Positions 1 to 11,104 of a stretch of DNA of 64,000 bases are shown one piece after another. Origin of the DNA: Amoebidium appalachense (Eukaryota; Ichthyosporea); NCBI GenBank assembly GCA_963693365.1, contig CAVNZM010000001.1:5766001-5830000 (forward strand), in the 5' to 3' direction. Every line of letters starts with the position of its first letter. Position 1 is the stretch's first letter. A program made the translations under genes and the position numbers. The notes under the pieces were generated by a model that had not been told where the DNA came from, did not search any database, and saw only the letters and a list, made by a program, of their open reading frames with translations.

Positions 1-1083
1 GAGTTCTTTCAAGCTTAGGGGTCGCGGGGGGAGTGTTTCCTTTCTTCGTCAGGTCGTCCAGTGAGCCGTAGAGAAGAGTGCCACCCCCCGCACGTACGAG
101 TATGGGTGTGGAGTCTGCTGACCCGGAGGCGAGCGAGTCTTGACTCCAGCTTGCCCATTCCTGGCTCCAACTGGAGAGAGTGCGCGGGCCCAGTGTGGCC
201 GCCATAGTGCACCTAGTTTTAGTTGATATCTGTTATCTTTGTAAGCAGAAGAGATGGTATCTGCTGCAAACCGTAAACGAAAAAGAAAAACGGTTTTCTT
301 TTTGACGTGATGCTTAAAAGTATTCGTGTGTTAATGTTGCAAGATGATCTGCTACGGAGGGAGGAGGAAAAAAGTAAAAGGATAGGGTGATAAAAGAGTT
401 CCCGCTCTTCCTCCAAAAGCTATTAGACTAACCTTGCTGCCTAGCAGAAATGAAGAAAGCGATTGAGATCTTGGCAAGGATCCGTAAAACTTAAAAGAAA
501 GAAAACTGCGCGAAAAGGGAAGTGGCCCCTGGAGTTCTTTTATGGTATCCATGGTATGCGTCAGCGCCCTATCGGTGGCACGTGCATGCAGCGAGGAACA
601 GAGAGAAGGGAGGAAGAGCGTGGTATTCCTTCCACGAAAGCCCAAAGCCTAGCCTGGGTCCCTGGGACACTAGGTTGCTTGACAAGTTGATGAGTCCGGA
701 GCTTTGTGTTTGGCGCCATAAACAAATGGCTTAGCTTTCCTATTGGTTAATCTAAATATTAGAATGCGGCAACACTCCATTACATTCCATGCAGTTTTCT
801 GGATTTTCATTGGATATAGATCACGCAGTCAGCGAGGCTCCTGCCGCGCCGCCTGCGGCTGGGCTGGGGAGCGAGCTCCTTCAACTTTTGAAACTGTTTC
901 CCCCCCCCCCCAAAAGGAAGCGAGGGGAACCATGAAGAATAGGATTGGTTGTATGGCGGATAAGGCACAGTCAGAACGTGCCAGTTCACTTGCCTGCCTC
1001 TACAATTGACCCCCACCACCACCCCCATCCACATCAGATTAGACAACCTCGGGTGATTAACGGTGGGCAGCCAACCTGAACTT
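1..1083. other. Non-coding stretch, no gene recognised
   Basis: The sequence is of ordinary complexity up to about position 900 and then has a short C run at 901-910. The open frames are under 100 codons, overlap on both strands and resemble no family I know. Several ATTGG/CCAAT words occur (about 741, 811 and 945), but no start codon with a credible coding exon follows them. Confidence 0.5.
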
Positions 1084-1145
1084 CACCATGCCACCCAGAC
1101 GACGACACAAACTCTCCCACACGGTAGAATGGGCCCATGTCCGGT

Positions 1146-1660
1146 ACCAACTCTCCCTCCGGCACCCTGCCTACCATGACCAGGCTACACCGTGACCACC
1201 CAACCATCGTCACCCAGCCCACATGCCCCAGATGCCACCAGCACCTGGAAACGACAGCCCATCTCAGTGGGCCTGTCCGGAACATGCGGAGGCAACCCCC
1301 CCTCTAACCTCGGCCATCACGGCATGCATCTACAATTTTTTGCACTCCCGGCACCTCAAAACCCCCACGGCACAACACCGGCAGACAGCAGACACGGTCA
1401 CTGCCCAGTGTGAGTGGCTCAAGTGGATTAGAGGACAGCCTGGCCAACCAGACGTCGACCCCGAAGACATCAAGTGGGTCACAAGGGGATTCTGCCCACG
1501 GTTCGTGGGGCCCCTGCTAACAGCGCTCGGCACCACAGAGCCCACGGCACGAGTCATCTTGGGTAAAATTACAGTAGAATTGCAAACCTTTTTCCTCTCT
1601 AAATTTGGGCACCACGTAACACGACCCTTCCACCCACACCTTAAAATGCACAAAGTTTAA
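1146..1660 (+). pseudogene. Degenerate retroelement fragment (C-terminal zinc-finger region of a reverse-transcriptase-type ORF)
   Basis: From about 1161 one frame reads LPTMTRLHRDHPT, then a CPRC pair (1224-1235) and ETTAHL (to about 1265). This is the layout of the Cys/His finger (C-x2-C, then His, then Cys) seen near the C-terminus of many LINE-like and related protist retroelement proteins. The expected last Cys lies in a different frame (codon 1274-1276, within WACPEH). That second frame then stays open to 1660 and contains a Trp/Leu-rich stretch (CEWLKWIRGQ) that fits the same region. The reading therefore needs a frameshift near 1268, so this is a dead copy. No reverse transcriptase core, endonuclease domain or LTR is visible upstream. 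Family assignment is by motif only. Confidence 0.4.
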
Positions 1661-3018
1661 CACAAACACCCCAACACCGGGAACAAAACGGGATAAAATA
1701 AAATGAAAAATCTCACTGACAGGCTGGCATACACGTGGGCCAGGCACTGCAATGCCATTTATGTTCGCGTAAATTCTTGTGTGTGTCCACACAAGTTGCA
1801 CTGGCATGTGGCACGAAGTTGACCCACACACACCTTTAAAGTTAACGATGCCGAATCATACTGCACTGATAGGGCGCACACATCATATCGCATGATGCAG
1901 TGTAGTCAAACATATCCACCGTACTGACACACCATGTCATTGACACACACACACACGTACAAGGTACACAAGACACGTGCAGAGTTGACGCACACACACA
2001 CACCCCACCACATGTTGTGCCACATGGGGAAGCAGTACCTGTTGGACGGTGGTGGTGGTGGGAAGGAGACTCGGAGGAGGGCCGGGGTGGGGGTTGGGGG
2101 GGGGGGCTCCGAGGGAGACTCTCGGTGTGCAGCCAGAAGGGAGCCGTACCCCCCTCCCCCCCCCCCCCCTCCCCCCGGGGGCGGGGGGGAGGGGGGGGGC
2201 GGAGGAGGAGAAGGAGGGGGGAGGGGGGACCCACCATCCGGCACCCAGGAGGGGAGGGGGGAGGGGGGACGGGGGGAGGGGGGGGGGGGGACCCTCAGAG
2301 CCCACCACCACGATCAGGTTTAATTTGAAAAGGGGGGGAGAGGGGGGGGCTCGAGCAGGTGCTCCTCCGTTCCCCCCCCCAGCCACCCGGTCACCCCCTC
2401 CTCCCCTTCCCTGGTTCCCCTAAGGGACCACCATGGGGGACAGTCACTGCGATAACATGATTTACTACTGCCGGGGGTTGGGGGTCGGTGTAACAGTCGG
2501 GAGGAGGAAGGGGGTTAACTCTGCGACGCCAGTGGTGGGCCCCTTCCCCCCCTCCCCTCTCCTCCCCTCCGTTCCGGGGGTCTGACGGCTCCATCCCGCA
2601 GCTGTGCACCCCCCCCCCCCCCCCCCCTCCCCCCTCTCTTCACCACCACCAAACCCAAAATAATGCTTATACAGCGCAGCCGGCCTCTGGCCTCCGTCCA
2701 CGTGACTTGCGACCAATTACCTCTCAACACGACCGCTCATAATGATTAATATTAATAATATATTAATGACTATTTCGAAGTCATCATTGATGTTGTAGCG
2801 CAGTCCAGCCGCGGTGGCTGGCCATGGATTCCAGCACTTATTAGCCTCACTGAGTTTGTCAAGTTTAGGTGGGTGTGGTGCACGTGTGAGGCGTCGCGTG
2901 AATGCGGAGGAATGGTGGTGGTGGGGGGGGGGGGGGGGGGGGGGGGAAGGGGGGGGAGGGGGGGGGGAGATGTGTGTACGTGCGTGTGCTTGTGTGTGCC
3001 GCGCGCGCACGCGCGCGC

Positions 3019-3087
<69 letters not shown>

Positions 3088-3827
3088 GGGGGGAGGAGGT
3101 GAGCAAAAGGGATGGGAAAGATTGTTTCCCACTGGCACAAGCATTCCTAAAGTGGCTCCTCGATATTTCTCTTTATTTCGGAAGTCTACGACTGTTCGTC
3201 GATTTTTTTTCTAACATCAGTTCTTTTGTTTCTGGCTGCTTTAATGTGTCAAACACATCGATCACAAAGCCTGTCAATATACCGTTTAAATTTGCATCAC
3301 GACCATGGCCACAAAGTCCACATGTCAGTGTTCGTTTCTGTACTTGTTGCTCATGGTGTGCACCAACACGCTCGTTGAGGTGGTGATGTTTTATTTGGCA
3401 CAGCTCCTAGAATATTAGAACTCGGGCTGCCGGCATGCATCTTGTTTCTCATGATGAATATCAGTCCCACACACACAAACACAACCCTTCCCCCCCCGGC
3501 TTCCCCCCCCCCCCCCCCCCCTCCCCCTCCCCCCACCCTCCCTCCGCCCCCGCCCCCGCCCCCGCCGAGCTCCACACCCACACCCACCCACACCCGCACA
3601 CACACAAACAGACCCCCTCTCCTTTTCTTCTTTTCTTTTTCTTCCCCCCTCAGACCCCCCCCCCCCCCCCCCCCCCCCCCACCCCCCAAAACAAACAAAC
3701 CACCGGTCACCACCGCCGCCGCCGCCGCCGCCACCGCCCGACACACACACACATGCACAACCGCACACACGTACACACATTCGCACCTATACATTCCAAC
3801 ACACACGCACAAAGACTGTACAGCCCC

Positions 3828-3858
<31 letters not shown>

Positions 3859-4460
3859 AAAAAAACCTACTAAATGACTGAGAGAACTAAGAGGAAAAAA
3901 AAAGAAGGACACCGGGGGGAGGGCAGGGGGGGGGGGCGGAGAGAAGGGGAGGGAGGGAGGAGAGCTGGGGAGTGGGAGGTCCTGGAAGGGAAGCTGGTGT
4001 AGGGAGGGGGGAGGGGGGGGTAATTGGCTCTACATTTCTCACAGCCTTAATAATATTGTCACTTGGTCTCCCGGGCCGACTGGCACTACAGGCCAGAAAA
4101 AAAGAAGACAAGAAGGATGCACATATACTCCTTAGCAAGTTGATTCTTGTATGATAACATCAATATTATTGAACCAACTGGGCCAGCCACGTTGGTAGTG
4201 TCACATAGCAGCTTGTAGACTGTCGTAAATTTCCGTTTCACTACAGATGTATGCTCGCACATCACACACATGCTCTCAAAAATGTCACTACTCGTATATT
4301 TACACATTCGACAACCTACATAGTACAATACTCACATGATGATTCATTCATGGTAATGCCCTGCCCCATGGCTTTGGGACGTACACGTAGTGGCAGATAC
4401 TCCGCACACTCACATATTCGCTAGACTACGTATACATGACACTAATATTTCCATAAGCAT
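1661..4460. other. Low-complexity intergenic region (poly-G/poly-C, GT and CA arrays)
   Basis: No gene is supported here. The stretch holds G-rich blocks (2090-2350 and 2924-2968), a C-rich block around 3485-3560, a C run at 3655-3680, a (GT)n array at 3020-3084, a GCC triplet run near 3715-3735 and a C17-A18 junction near 3824-3866. Frames of 100-190 codons are artefacts of these repeats (runs of Gly, Pro, Cys-Val or His-Thr). A 117-bp-period repeat near 4340-4400 resembles the 3' end of the neighbouring lyase gene and is treated under findings. Confidence 0.7.
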
Positions 4461-6242
4461 TCATTCTTGGTGATGCCCTGCCCCTACTTCCTCTGGACGT
4501 ATTGGGCGGTACTTCATCATAGGTACCTTATCAGCACCCACACTCCTGGGCACAAGGAGACCATGTGTGTTGCGCTCCAATTGGACCTCCTCGTGTGTGC
4601 GCAGGTGGCCGTACGGTTCAGGAAGGGCCCCCTGGGCAATGACGTTGCCCACAAACATCGTATTGATGGCAGGGGTATAGCGGCGCACAAGAAAGCTCTT
4701 CTCGTGATCATAGCTGTGTGCGTAGCGCCTCACTCTCATGTGTTTCTGGTCGCGGCCAACAATGACGTTATTTGCAATGGTGTTGTCTCGCGGCCAGTGT
4801 GCAGCATTCACTTTGCTCTTTGCCAGGTGGCCCAAACTGACGCACCAATGGCAGCCAACCAGCAGGTTCCGCCGTACGTCCGTGCGTGTTGCCGCCCATC
4901 TTCCCGCCGCCTCCTGGCCCAAGTCCGCACCCCCGTGCAACACAATAGCGCCGTCCACGCGGTCACGTGACCCCGTGGCCTGACCCCCCTCCATATAGTT
5001 GTTATGCACACGGTTGTCGTGCCCCTGCACACGGAGGCCTGCACATGGCTGGCCCTGGCGGTTGCAGAAGAAGTAATTCTGCGAGAGCGTGTTGTTTGCA
5101 CCGTGGCGCACAGTGACATGGGCAGCACTGTTGATGATTGTGTTTGCACGCACAATGTTGTTGCTGGCCTTGAGACTGACAGCCTCGTTATCGCTATCCA
5201 CCCCCTCAAAAACATTAAACTCAATCACTGTCTGTGTGTCCCGGTGGGGCCACTTCAACCCCACCTGAATAATCTCCCCGCCGTTTCTGTAGCTGCTTGC
5301 CGGACGTGGCCCAAAGTAGTTGTACGCTATCCTATGGCCGGCGCTGAGTATCTCTTCCGTCTTCACACTCGAATCCATGACACGAACAAGCTCCCCTGGC
5401 ACATTCATGTTGACCAAGGAGTTCCACTCAACGCGGTGGCTGTGCCCCCACAGCTCCACTAGGACCTGCTTTTTACCGCCTGCCTGCTCTGAGTAAAACC
5501 CGTCGAACATGCAGTCTACTACTCGGTTGTGTCGGCTGCCACGTGCAAAACGAACCGCTGCGCTGGTGCCGTTTCCGAGCCTCGGGCCCACCCAACGGAA
5601 GGAGCGAATTTCCACATAGCTGCCGGTCACACTCAGTGTGGCCTGGTTGAAGGTCACACAGTGGGCCCGTTCAGGTCGGATAACTATGGGGCGCTGTGCC
5701 GTGCCGGTACGGGTGACGGCAAGGTTGAACCGGTCGGTGTATGTGCCACACGTGATAACTAGATGGTCGCCAGCATTAATAACCTTTTTTTGGAACAGGT
5801 TGTTTGCAACGCCTGGTGTGCTTACGTGATAGATGTGGCTGCCCTCAAACAGAGCGGCAAAGACGGGGCGTGTTTGTGGTGGCTCACGCAAGTTCGTTAA
5901 GGGAAGGGCCTTCTGTTCGTGTTCGTGTGCAACTCGATGATGTGCCACCTCTGGCTGTGGGCCAACTACAGCAGACACATTACTATGAATTACCAGTGTG
6001 TATTCAAGATATCCGGTTAATAGGCGCAGGGCAAGGCCACAAAGAACTAGCCGCACAGCCAACTGAACGACAGAAACGAACGAACGACTAGGGTGTATGC
6101 GTGTAAGTCCGAGATAGGTTCTGAGTCTGATGGGTATCAAAGCCTGTGAGGTCCGGCGTTGCAGTTGACGCCCCAACGGCGCCTTGTGGTTGTGGACACA
6201 AGTGAGGCCATCTTCGAGACACATTTGTGCGTGAGAATGCAA
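4461..6242 (-). CDS. PL6-family polysaccharide lyase (alginate lyase / chondroitinase-B-like), single exon
   Basis: This 593-codon open frame encodes a parallel beta-helix lyase of family PL6. The family cleaves uronate-containing polysaccharides (alginate, dermatan) by beta-elimination. Visible signatures are NGGEIIQVG (residues 320-328), DNEAVSLKAS (351-360) and VRHGANN (378-384). The presumed catalytic pair is Lys358 and Arg379. Their 21-residue spacing equals Lys250-Arg271 of chondroitinase B, and Glu353 lies five residues before the Lys, as a Ca2+ ligand does in that enzyme. Residues about 54-75 are hydrophobic with flanking Arg, suggesting a signal anchor, so the enzyme is probably membrane-tethered or secreted. 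The first ATG (6242) was taken; another lies six codons in. The stop is at 4461-4463. No intron is needed across 1.78 kb, unlike every other gene here. Substrate cannot be told from sequence. Confidence 0.9.
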   Translation of the reverse strand: MHSHAQMCLEDGLTCVHNHKAPLGRQLQRRTSQALIPIRLRTYLGLTRIHPSRSFVSVVQLAVRLVLCGLALRLLTGYLEYTLVIHSNVSAVVGPQPEVAHHRVAHEHEQKALPLTNLREPPQTRPVFAALFEGSHIYHVSTPGVANNLFQKKVINAGDHLVITCGTYTDRFNLAVTRTGTAQRPIVIRPERAHCVTFNQATLSVTGSYVEIRSFRWVGPRLGNGTSAAVRFARGSRHNRVVDCMFDGFYSEQAGGKKQVLVELWGHSHRVEWNSLVNMNVPGELVRVMDSSVKTEEILSAGHRIAYNYFGPRPASSYRNGGEIIQVGLKWPHRDTQTVIEFNVFEGVDSDNEAVSLKASNNIVRANTIINSAAHVTVRHGANNTLSQNYFFCNRQGQPCAGLRVQGHDNRVHNNYMEGGQATGSRDRVDGAIVLHGGADLGQEAAGRWAATRTDVRRNLLVGCHWCVSLGHLAKSKVNAAHWPRDNTIANNVIVGRDQKHMRVRRYAHSYDHEKSFLVRRYTPAINTMFVGNVIAQGALPEPYGHLRTHEEVQLERNTHGLLVPRSVGADKVPMMKYRPIRPEEVGAGHHQE

Positions 6243-7570
6243 ATAAACTGACTTGTAGCTTATTAGAACACACGTGGCATGAGCATGATCGGCCGAGAAA
6301 ACACCAACTGTGCAAATAGAGTGGAACCAACAGGATGCTAATGCATGCCTACGACAGAAGAAAAGCTTCTTGCTTTATCACCATGTCATATCTATTCGTG
6401 ACAAACTTGATGAATAGATTCGACGACGTAGACTGAGATTGCTTAGTCTGGGCACACTTTGAAACTACTAACGTTAACAGAAGAAAAAAAACAGTTTGTG
6501 CAACTGACACCTGTTACGTGCCCCGGCTTTTTGTGGGGCACCCCCCGCAGGTCAACCAGCGGCTCACAATCAGGGTGTGAAATTCTGCGACAGCTACATA
6601 GGCCGGCGGATTCGCCTGTTCATTGATGCCCAAAGCCCTTGTGATATTCGTGTGGGATTTTATCTTTCGGATTGCTAACATTATTTTGTGCTTTGATCTT
6701 TTAGTGCTTTAGTAAGGAGCATATAAAACGTTCGTTAGCACGTTAAGATAAGAAAAAATGGACCCAATTGATGATTGTAAGTTCCTAACAGGTTCGAGCC
6801 CATGGCCAGAGGATGACTGTGAATTGCAATCTACGGGGGCAAATTCCTGTACATAAAAACAGGGCGACTTACAATCTTATGTGCTGAGGGCAAGCTCGCT
6901 GTGCACTGAACTGGGAGGGAATATACGAAGTATAAAAACCTAATTAATGAGTATTGGCGTGATCTTATACGTCTATTATCCAAAATATTATTTTTTTTAA
7001 AACATACACCAAATCGTCGTGCATTAATATCCTTCCTACCAAGGCTTGGTATTGTAACCTGGCTAATGCACGTGTCTCCCAAATTCTTAATTTATTTACA
7101 GCGCTCAACCGTCATCTGCCAATCAAGCAAAACAAATGAAAATGATTGGACACCCTATAATTTAGTCAACTTCACGTCAATTTATGAGTCGTAATCTGAT
7201 TGGTTGGCTTGGATACTGATTCCTTGACAGGGTGGGCAATTCTTTCCGGGTTTTTCGAAGGGTTTTTTAATTGAGGAATTTTGGCAACATAAACCTCAAA
7301 GGTCGCCTTCAACGAGACTTTCAACTTGTTTAAATCCTACTCTCACGCTGCAAAACCAAATCCTACTCCCAGGCTACAAAATTTGAGCCAACAGAAAAAG
7401 GAAACGCAGAAAGTGCATGCATTTAATGGTGGAAGGCCATACCATATACACTGTGCAGTACAGCACTAAAGGGCATCGATAGATTTTCCCATGCGGGCCT
7501 TGCCAGTTTCCCGTATTTTCATTAGACATCAAAGGGCGATTTCCCAGCCGCTCCATCGGCCGGCGCCGGG
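6243..7570. other. Intergenic region upstream of the lyase, no gene recognised
   Basis: This is AT-richer, normal-complexity DNA with few repeats. It presumably contains the promoter of the minus-strand lyase gene. No TATA box or other element can be assigned with confidence. Frames reach only about 80 codons and match nothing I recognise. Confidence 0.5.
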
Positions 7571-7680
7571 TACAGGGTCTTCGCGATATTATAACTACCT
7601 GAAACAGTCACCTCGGAGGGTGATTATATCGGGATGTGAAATTAGCAGGTTGTTCTAGGGGGACCGTTTTCAATAGAGGG

Positions 7681-8053
7681 TTAGGGGGATCTGTTTGCGT
7701 AAACCGAGCACATGGGTTGCGTACGCTTGCCCTCGCGAAGGTTTTTCTGCTCCAAAACGGCAGGCGAGGCTGCCTTGGCCTTATCAAGGATCTTTTTCTT
7801 TGTTGCGGGATTCACCAGCTTGGTCACAGTCGAGCGGTCAATGCCAAACACGTTGCACACACTGTCGTGCTTCTCTTTATTACCCACACGACGAATGATT
7901 GCGATTTTAAAGTTTCAAAGACAGACGCTTAACAGGTTTGCGTGGTTTATGCCCGTCTTGCGCCCTCTTACTAGCCTGCTGCAAACTCTTTTTCAGGGCC
8001 TTCTGCTCCTCCTGGGCCCGCTTCGCGGCCTTTACCGCGCCCACTACCACCAT
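7681..8053 (-). pseudogene. Broken pogo-type transposase N-terminus (Psq/CENP-B helix-turn-helix)
   Basis: Reading leftward from an ATG at 8051-8053 gives a basic, Lys/Gln-rich leader ending in KPVKRLSLK. The frame then stops near 7920, but the +1 frame continues as KIAIIRRVGNKEKHDSV, then FGIDRSTVTKLV and KKKILDKAKAA. Together this is the DNA-binding HTH of CENP-B/pogo/Tigger transposases (basic segment, I-IRR, FGI-STVTKL). The frameshift and the loss of everything after about residue 120, including the DDE/D catalytic core, make it non-functional. It lies inside the inverted repeats at 7573-8545, which supports the assignment. Confidence 0.75.
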
Positions 8054-8369
8054 TTTTCCGAACTCTACTCTATTCCGGGCTCAAAGTGTATGTGTCAAAG
8101 TGTGTGTGAAAATGTTTGCTGACGCGGCTGCATGCCTGCTGCCACCTACTGAGATGGCTCCTTAATTTTCCTTACACATTCAGCGAACACTGGACTCTAT
8201 CGAACCGTCAAGGCGCCGCGACAGAAAGTATGCACGCGGTCGCGAGAGTGTAAGGAAAAATCCCGTCTGCAGCGAACGTAAAGTTCATCGCAGCGCGTGC
8301 ACACCGTCAGTACGTGTGAGGCATGCCTGCACGTTTTCTGTTGTTGTTTTCTTTTCGGCGGGCACGTCC

Positions 8370-8475
8370 CAACGGGCCGCGCCAAAACCGCAACCCGGGT
8401 TTTGATTGGCTGAATCCAGATCGACCCGACAAATCGGGCGGGTCAAAACCCGGCCCGAATTGACCCGATCAGGCC
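8370..8475. repeat. GACCCG-rich palindromic block inside the pogo-like element
   Basis: Several copies of GACCCG and its complement CGGGTC occur in opposite orientations (for example CCCGACAAATCGGG, and GGGTCAAAACCC followed by GGCCCG). They can form nested hairpins. The block may be subterminal transposase-binding sequence or a nested insertion; nothing further can be said. Confidence 0.5.
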
Positions 8476-8547
8476 GGGTCGCCAGAAAATGTGACAATAT
8501 CGAGACGTGATTATATAGGGGTGTGAAGATATCGCGAAGACCCTGTA

Positions 8548-9889
8548 CACAGTCTCTCGAGCTCCGAGCCTGCAGCAAGCTGGCAAGGGCAACGGAGGTT
8601 CAAGTGCCACGCACACACACACACTGTACGAAGGATGGCATTAATTTGCCTTTGTTGGGGCCATTCGGGCTTTCAGGACTTTTTTTGTGCGGCTAAACCT
8701 TCACTTTTCACAGCCTCAGCCATCGTCATACAGGAATCCAAAACCTCTAAAAAAAAATCAGAAGTGACGGAGCCATGGCCCCAGGCCAGGAGGGCGGGTG
8801 TGGGAGGGGAGAGCGGGGAAGGGGGGGCGAGGGAGGGACGGGGGGGGGTTACAGGGTGTGGGGGTGGGGGGTAGGAGGTAGAAGAGTGGGTGGGAGAGCG
8901 GGTGGGATAGTGTTGGGGGGGGGGGGGGGGGGGGGGGTTGGAAGCCTTGAAGATCTTTTAAACGTTAACGGCTCTTCGAACTTCCCAATCTGTGCACGTG
9001 TATGCACTGGCCATGGTGCTAAGGCGCCTTCGAATAATGGTCTACAAGTTCATATATTCTAGCATCAGTAAACGGCGAGTACTACCATGCTAAGAAGCCG
9101 AGACGGCGCGGACTGTAAAGACCCCACAGGCCACCGTGCACGATCATTGCTGTTGATGATGGTCCATATATATACTGGCCCAATCAACAAAGGAAGAATT
9201 CGAAGCCACGGCTATAGCTATTGCCGCATTGCCAATCTGCTGTAGGTACAACGGAAAGTTCCATTGCCCCAAGGTGTCTGTGTTGGCCACGCTACATGCA
9301 CACGTGCGCAGAGAGAGCTGACCATAACAGAGCGTAAAATGATACATATTAGGTTCCTACTATGTAATATAGCGTGTAGTTACACAAATGAGGAGGCAAT
9401 ACAGTACTCGTGTCAGGTTCATTTCAATACAAGCATCTCGTCCCTGTATGATGTACTTGTCGGAGTCGGCCGGGGAAGACTGGCTATTGACGCTACACAA
9501 GCACAAAGGGGCACTACTGGAACAGCGATGCAATGGCTTACTTTGTTCAATGTGTTCGTCCATATTTGCAATGACCCTCGTGGATTTCTTCCTTTTCTCT
9601 TTCTGGCAAAATGAGCACGGGCTCAGGGGATCCCGATTTTCCAGCTCGCTTAGCTGGACTGGAAATATTCGCTTCTAAAGGGACATAGTTGGTTACATAA
9701 TGTAGCGCATGAACTCATGTATGCCTGCGCAGCCATCCCTGAATCAAAATTCTATTCTTGGTTGCTGCAAACTCCTTAGTTCATTTGTTCATGTGCTTGA
9801 CAAAGTTTTGGTGTTCACGAAGTGCACTGCAGCAAAAACGAACACGCCGAACGAAAAAGTGAGCGACTGTGACAGTTTAGCTATGTACG
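8548..9889. other. Intergenic region upstream of the Sec1 gene
   Basis: The region contains a G-rich block (8806-8940) ending in a run of about 25 G, then normal-complexity DNA. No family-recognisable frame is present. It probably includes 5' regulatory sequence for the Sec1/Munc18 gene. Confidence 0.5.
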
Positions 9890-9936
9890 CCAATCAGCAT
9901 GAGCGCTAAAGGTCACGTGACCGTGGGAAAGCCAAT
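9890..9936 (+). promoter_or_regulatory. Promoter-like cluster: CCAAT / GGTCACGTGACC / CCAAT
   Basis: A perfect 12-bp palindrome, GGTCACGTGACC (9911-9922), contains a CACGTG E-box in the extended GTCACGTGAC context bound by bHLH-zip factors (USF/TFE/Cbf1-type). It sits between two CCAAT boxes (9890-9894 and 9932-9936). The cluster lies about 240 bp before the Sec1 start codon, a plausible core-promoter distance. The factors are inferred from motif knowledge only. Confidence 0.5.
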
Positions 9937-10172
9937 CAACAAACAGATCTGACATTCCTCACATTCTTTCCTTACACCGGCTCAGAGATCCGCAATCCTC
10001 CCTTACTTTTGTCTGCCTTGAACTTCACTCGGAGAGTTTTTCTTCGTACGTTTCTATTATCCTCTTACTATTCCTGAGTCCCGAAGTGGAAATAGTTGTT
10101 CTTTGTATTTTTAAAGCTCATATCAAACAGATATACAAGGCATAGTAGCGGACACAGAGATCCAGACTCACC

Positions 10173-11066
10173 ATGGCTACACTCAAGGAGACCGTGCAAG
10201 CCAGTAGGCAACCCCCCTGTGCCGAGTGACACCTTGCCTTCGGGCCTTCCCTTCCTGCTTGCTTCTTTGCGTTGTGTTTCATTTCATTCTGGGGTTTTTT
10301 CTCCTCGCTTACTTCATTTCATTCTGGTGTTTTCTCTCCTCGCTTTCTCGCGTTTTGTCTTCAAAGAGTCCCTCCCGGCACCCCGCCCACCCGCCACCCC
10401 GTTCCTCGTCTCCTTTTTCCGTGTTCCTACTGCTCCCCCCTCCTCCTTCCCCCCCCCCCCCCCCCCCCCCCTTCCCCCCCCTCCTCCCCCCATGGTAGAG
10501 TGGCTGCAGTCTGGGAGTGAAGGTTTTCCACGTCTCTCCACTGGAAAAGACAACAGGTTTGAATAAACTTTCTACTGACCTTTGAGGATGTCCCTGTTTC
10601 AAGCAGTGTTGTGCCTTACACAATTGGTGTTGTCATTTTCTTTGTTCACTTTGTAGGAAGCCTCTGATTTTCATGGAGAACGGGCCATTTAGCGGGCTCA
10701 TCACCCCTGCTGCGTGTTCAACCTATTTTTCATCGTCCTTTTTCTAGTTTTGGAGGCTCCTTTCTTGTGCTTTGTGACATGTGAATAAGTTATTTCCCTT
10801 TTCCGGTTGCACACTTAACAGCACTGCATCCATACTGACTCGTCTAGTGCTTCCTTATCCCCTTACACTATTCCTTTCACACCACTCTTTGTACGCCTAT
10901 GCACTCGAGCTTTCAGACACAAAAAGAGCGCACCCTCGCGAATCTCCCATCCCCCCCCCCCCCCCCCCCCCCCCCCCCCACACACACACCCACCACCACC
11001 ACCACCACGACCACCACGACCATCACATACACACACACACACACAAACACACAAACACACACAAGT

Positions 11067-11104
<38 letters not shown>

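Larger units (their letters stand above)
7573..8545 (-). mobile_element. Pogo/Tigger-like DNA transposon, non-autonomous (973 bp)
   Basis: The element is bounded by perfect 17-bp terminal inverted repeats: CAGGGTCTTCGCGATAT at 7573-7589 and its reverse complement at 8529-8545. TA dinucleotides flank both ends (7571-7572 and 8546-8547), the target duplication expected of Tc1/mariner/pogo elements. The CAGG start with a TTCGCG core resembles Tigger-type ends. A similar subterminal motif (GTGATTATAT followed by GGG and TGTGAA) occurs in the same orientation near both ends (about 7620 and 8507). Inside, on the minus strand, lies the N-terminal part of a transposase with a Psq/CENP-B-like helix-turn-helix and no catalytic DDE/D domain. 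It is therefore a deleted derivative that could move only with an enzyme supplied elsewhere. Confidence 0.85.

Noticed and set aside
4467-6091. Plus-strand frames of 60-170 codons opposite the PL6 gene
   Set aside because: They are antisense shadows of a gene with clear catalytic motifs and show no family similarity.
6735-6810. Possible tRNA: GGTTCGAGCCC near 6790 resembles a T-loop/B-box
   Set aside because: No matching A-box, anticodon stem or acceptor stem can be formed at the right distances.
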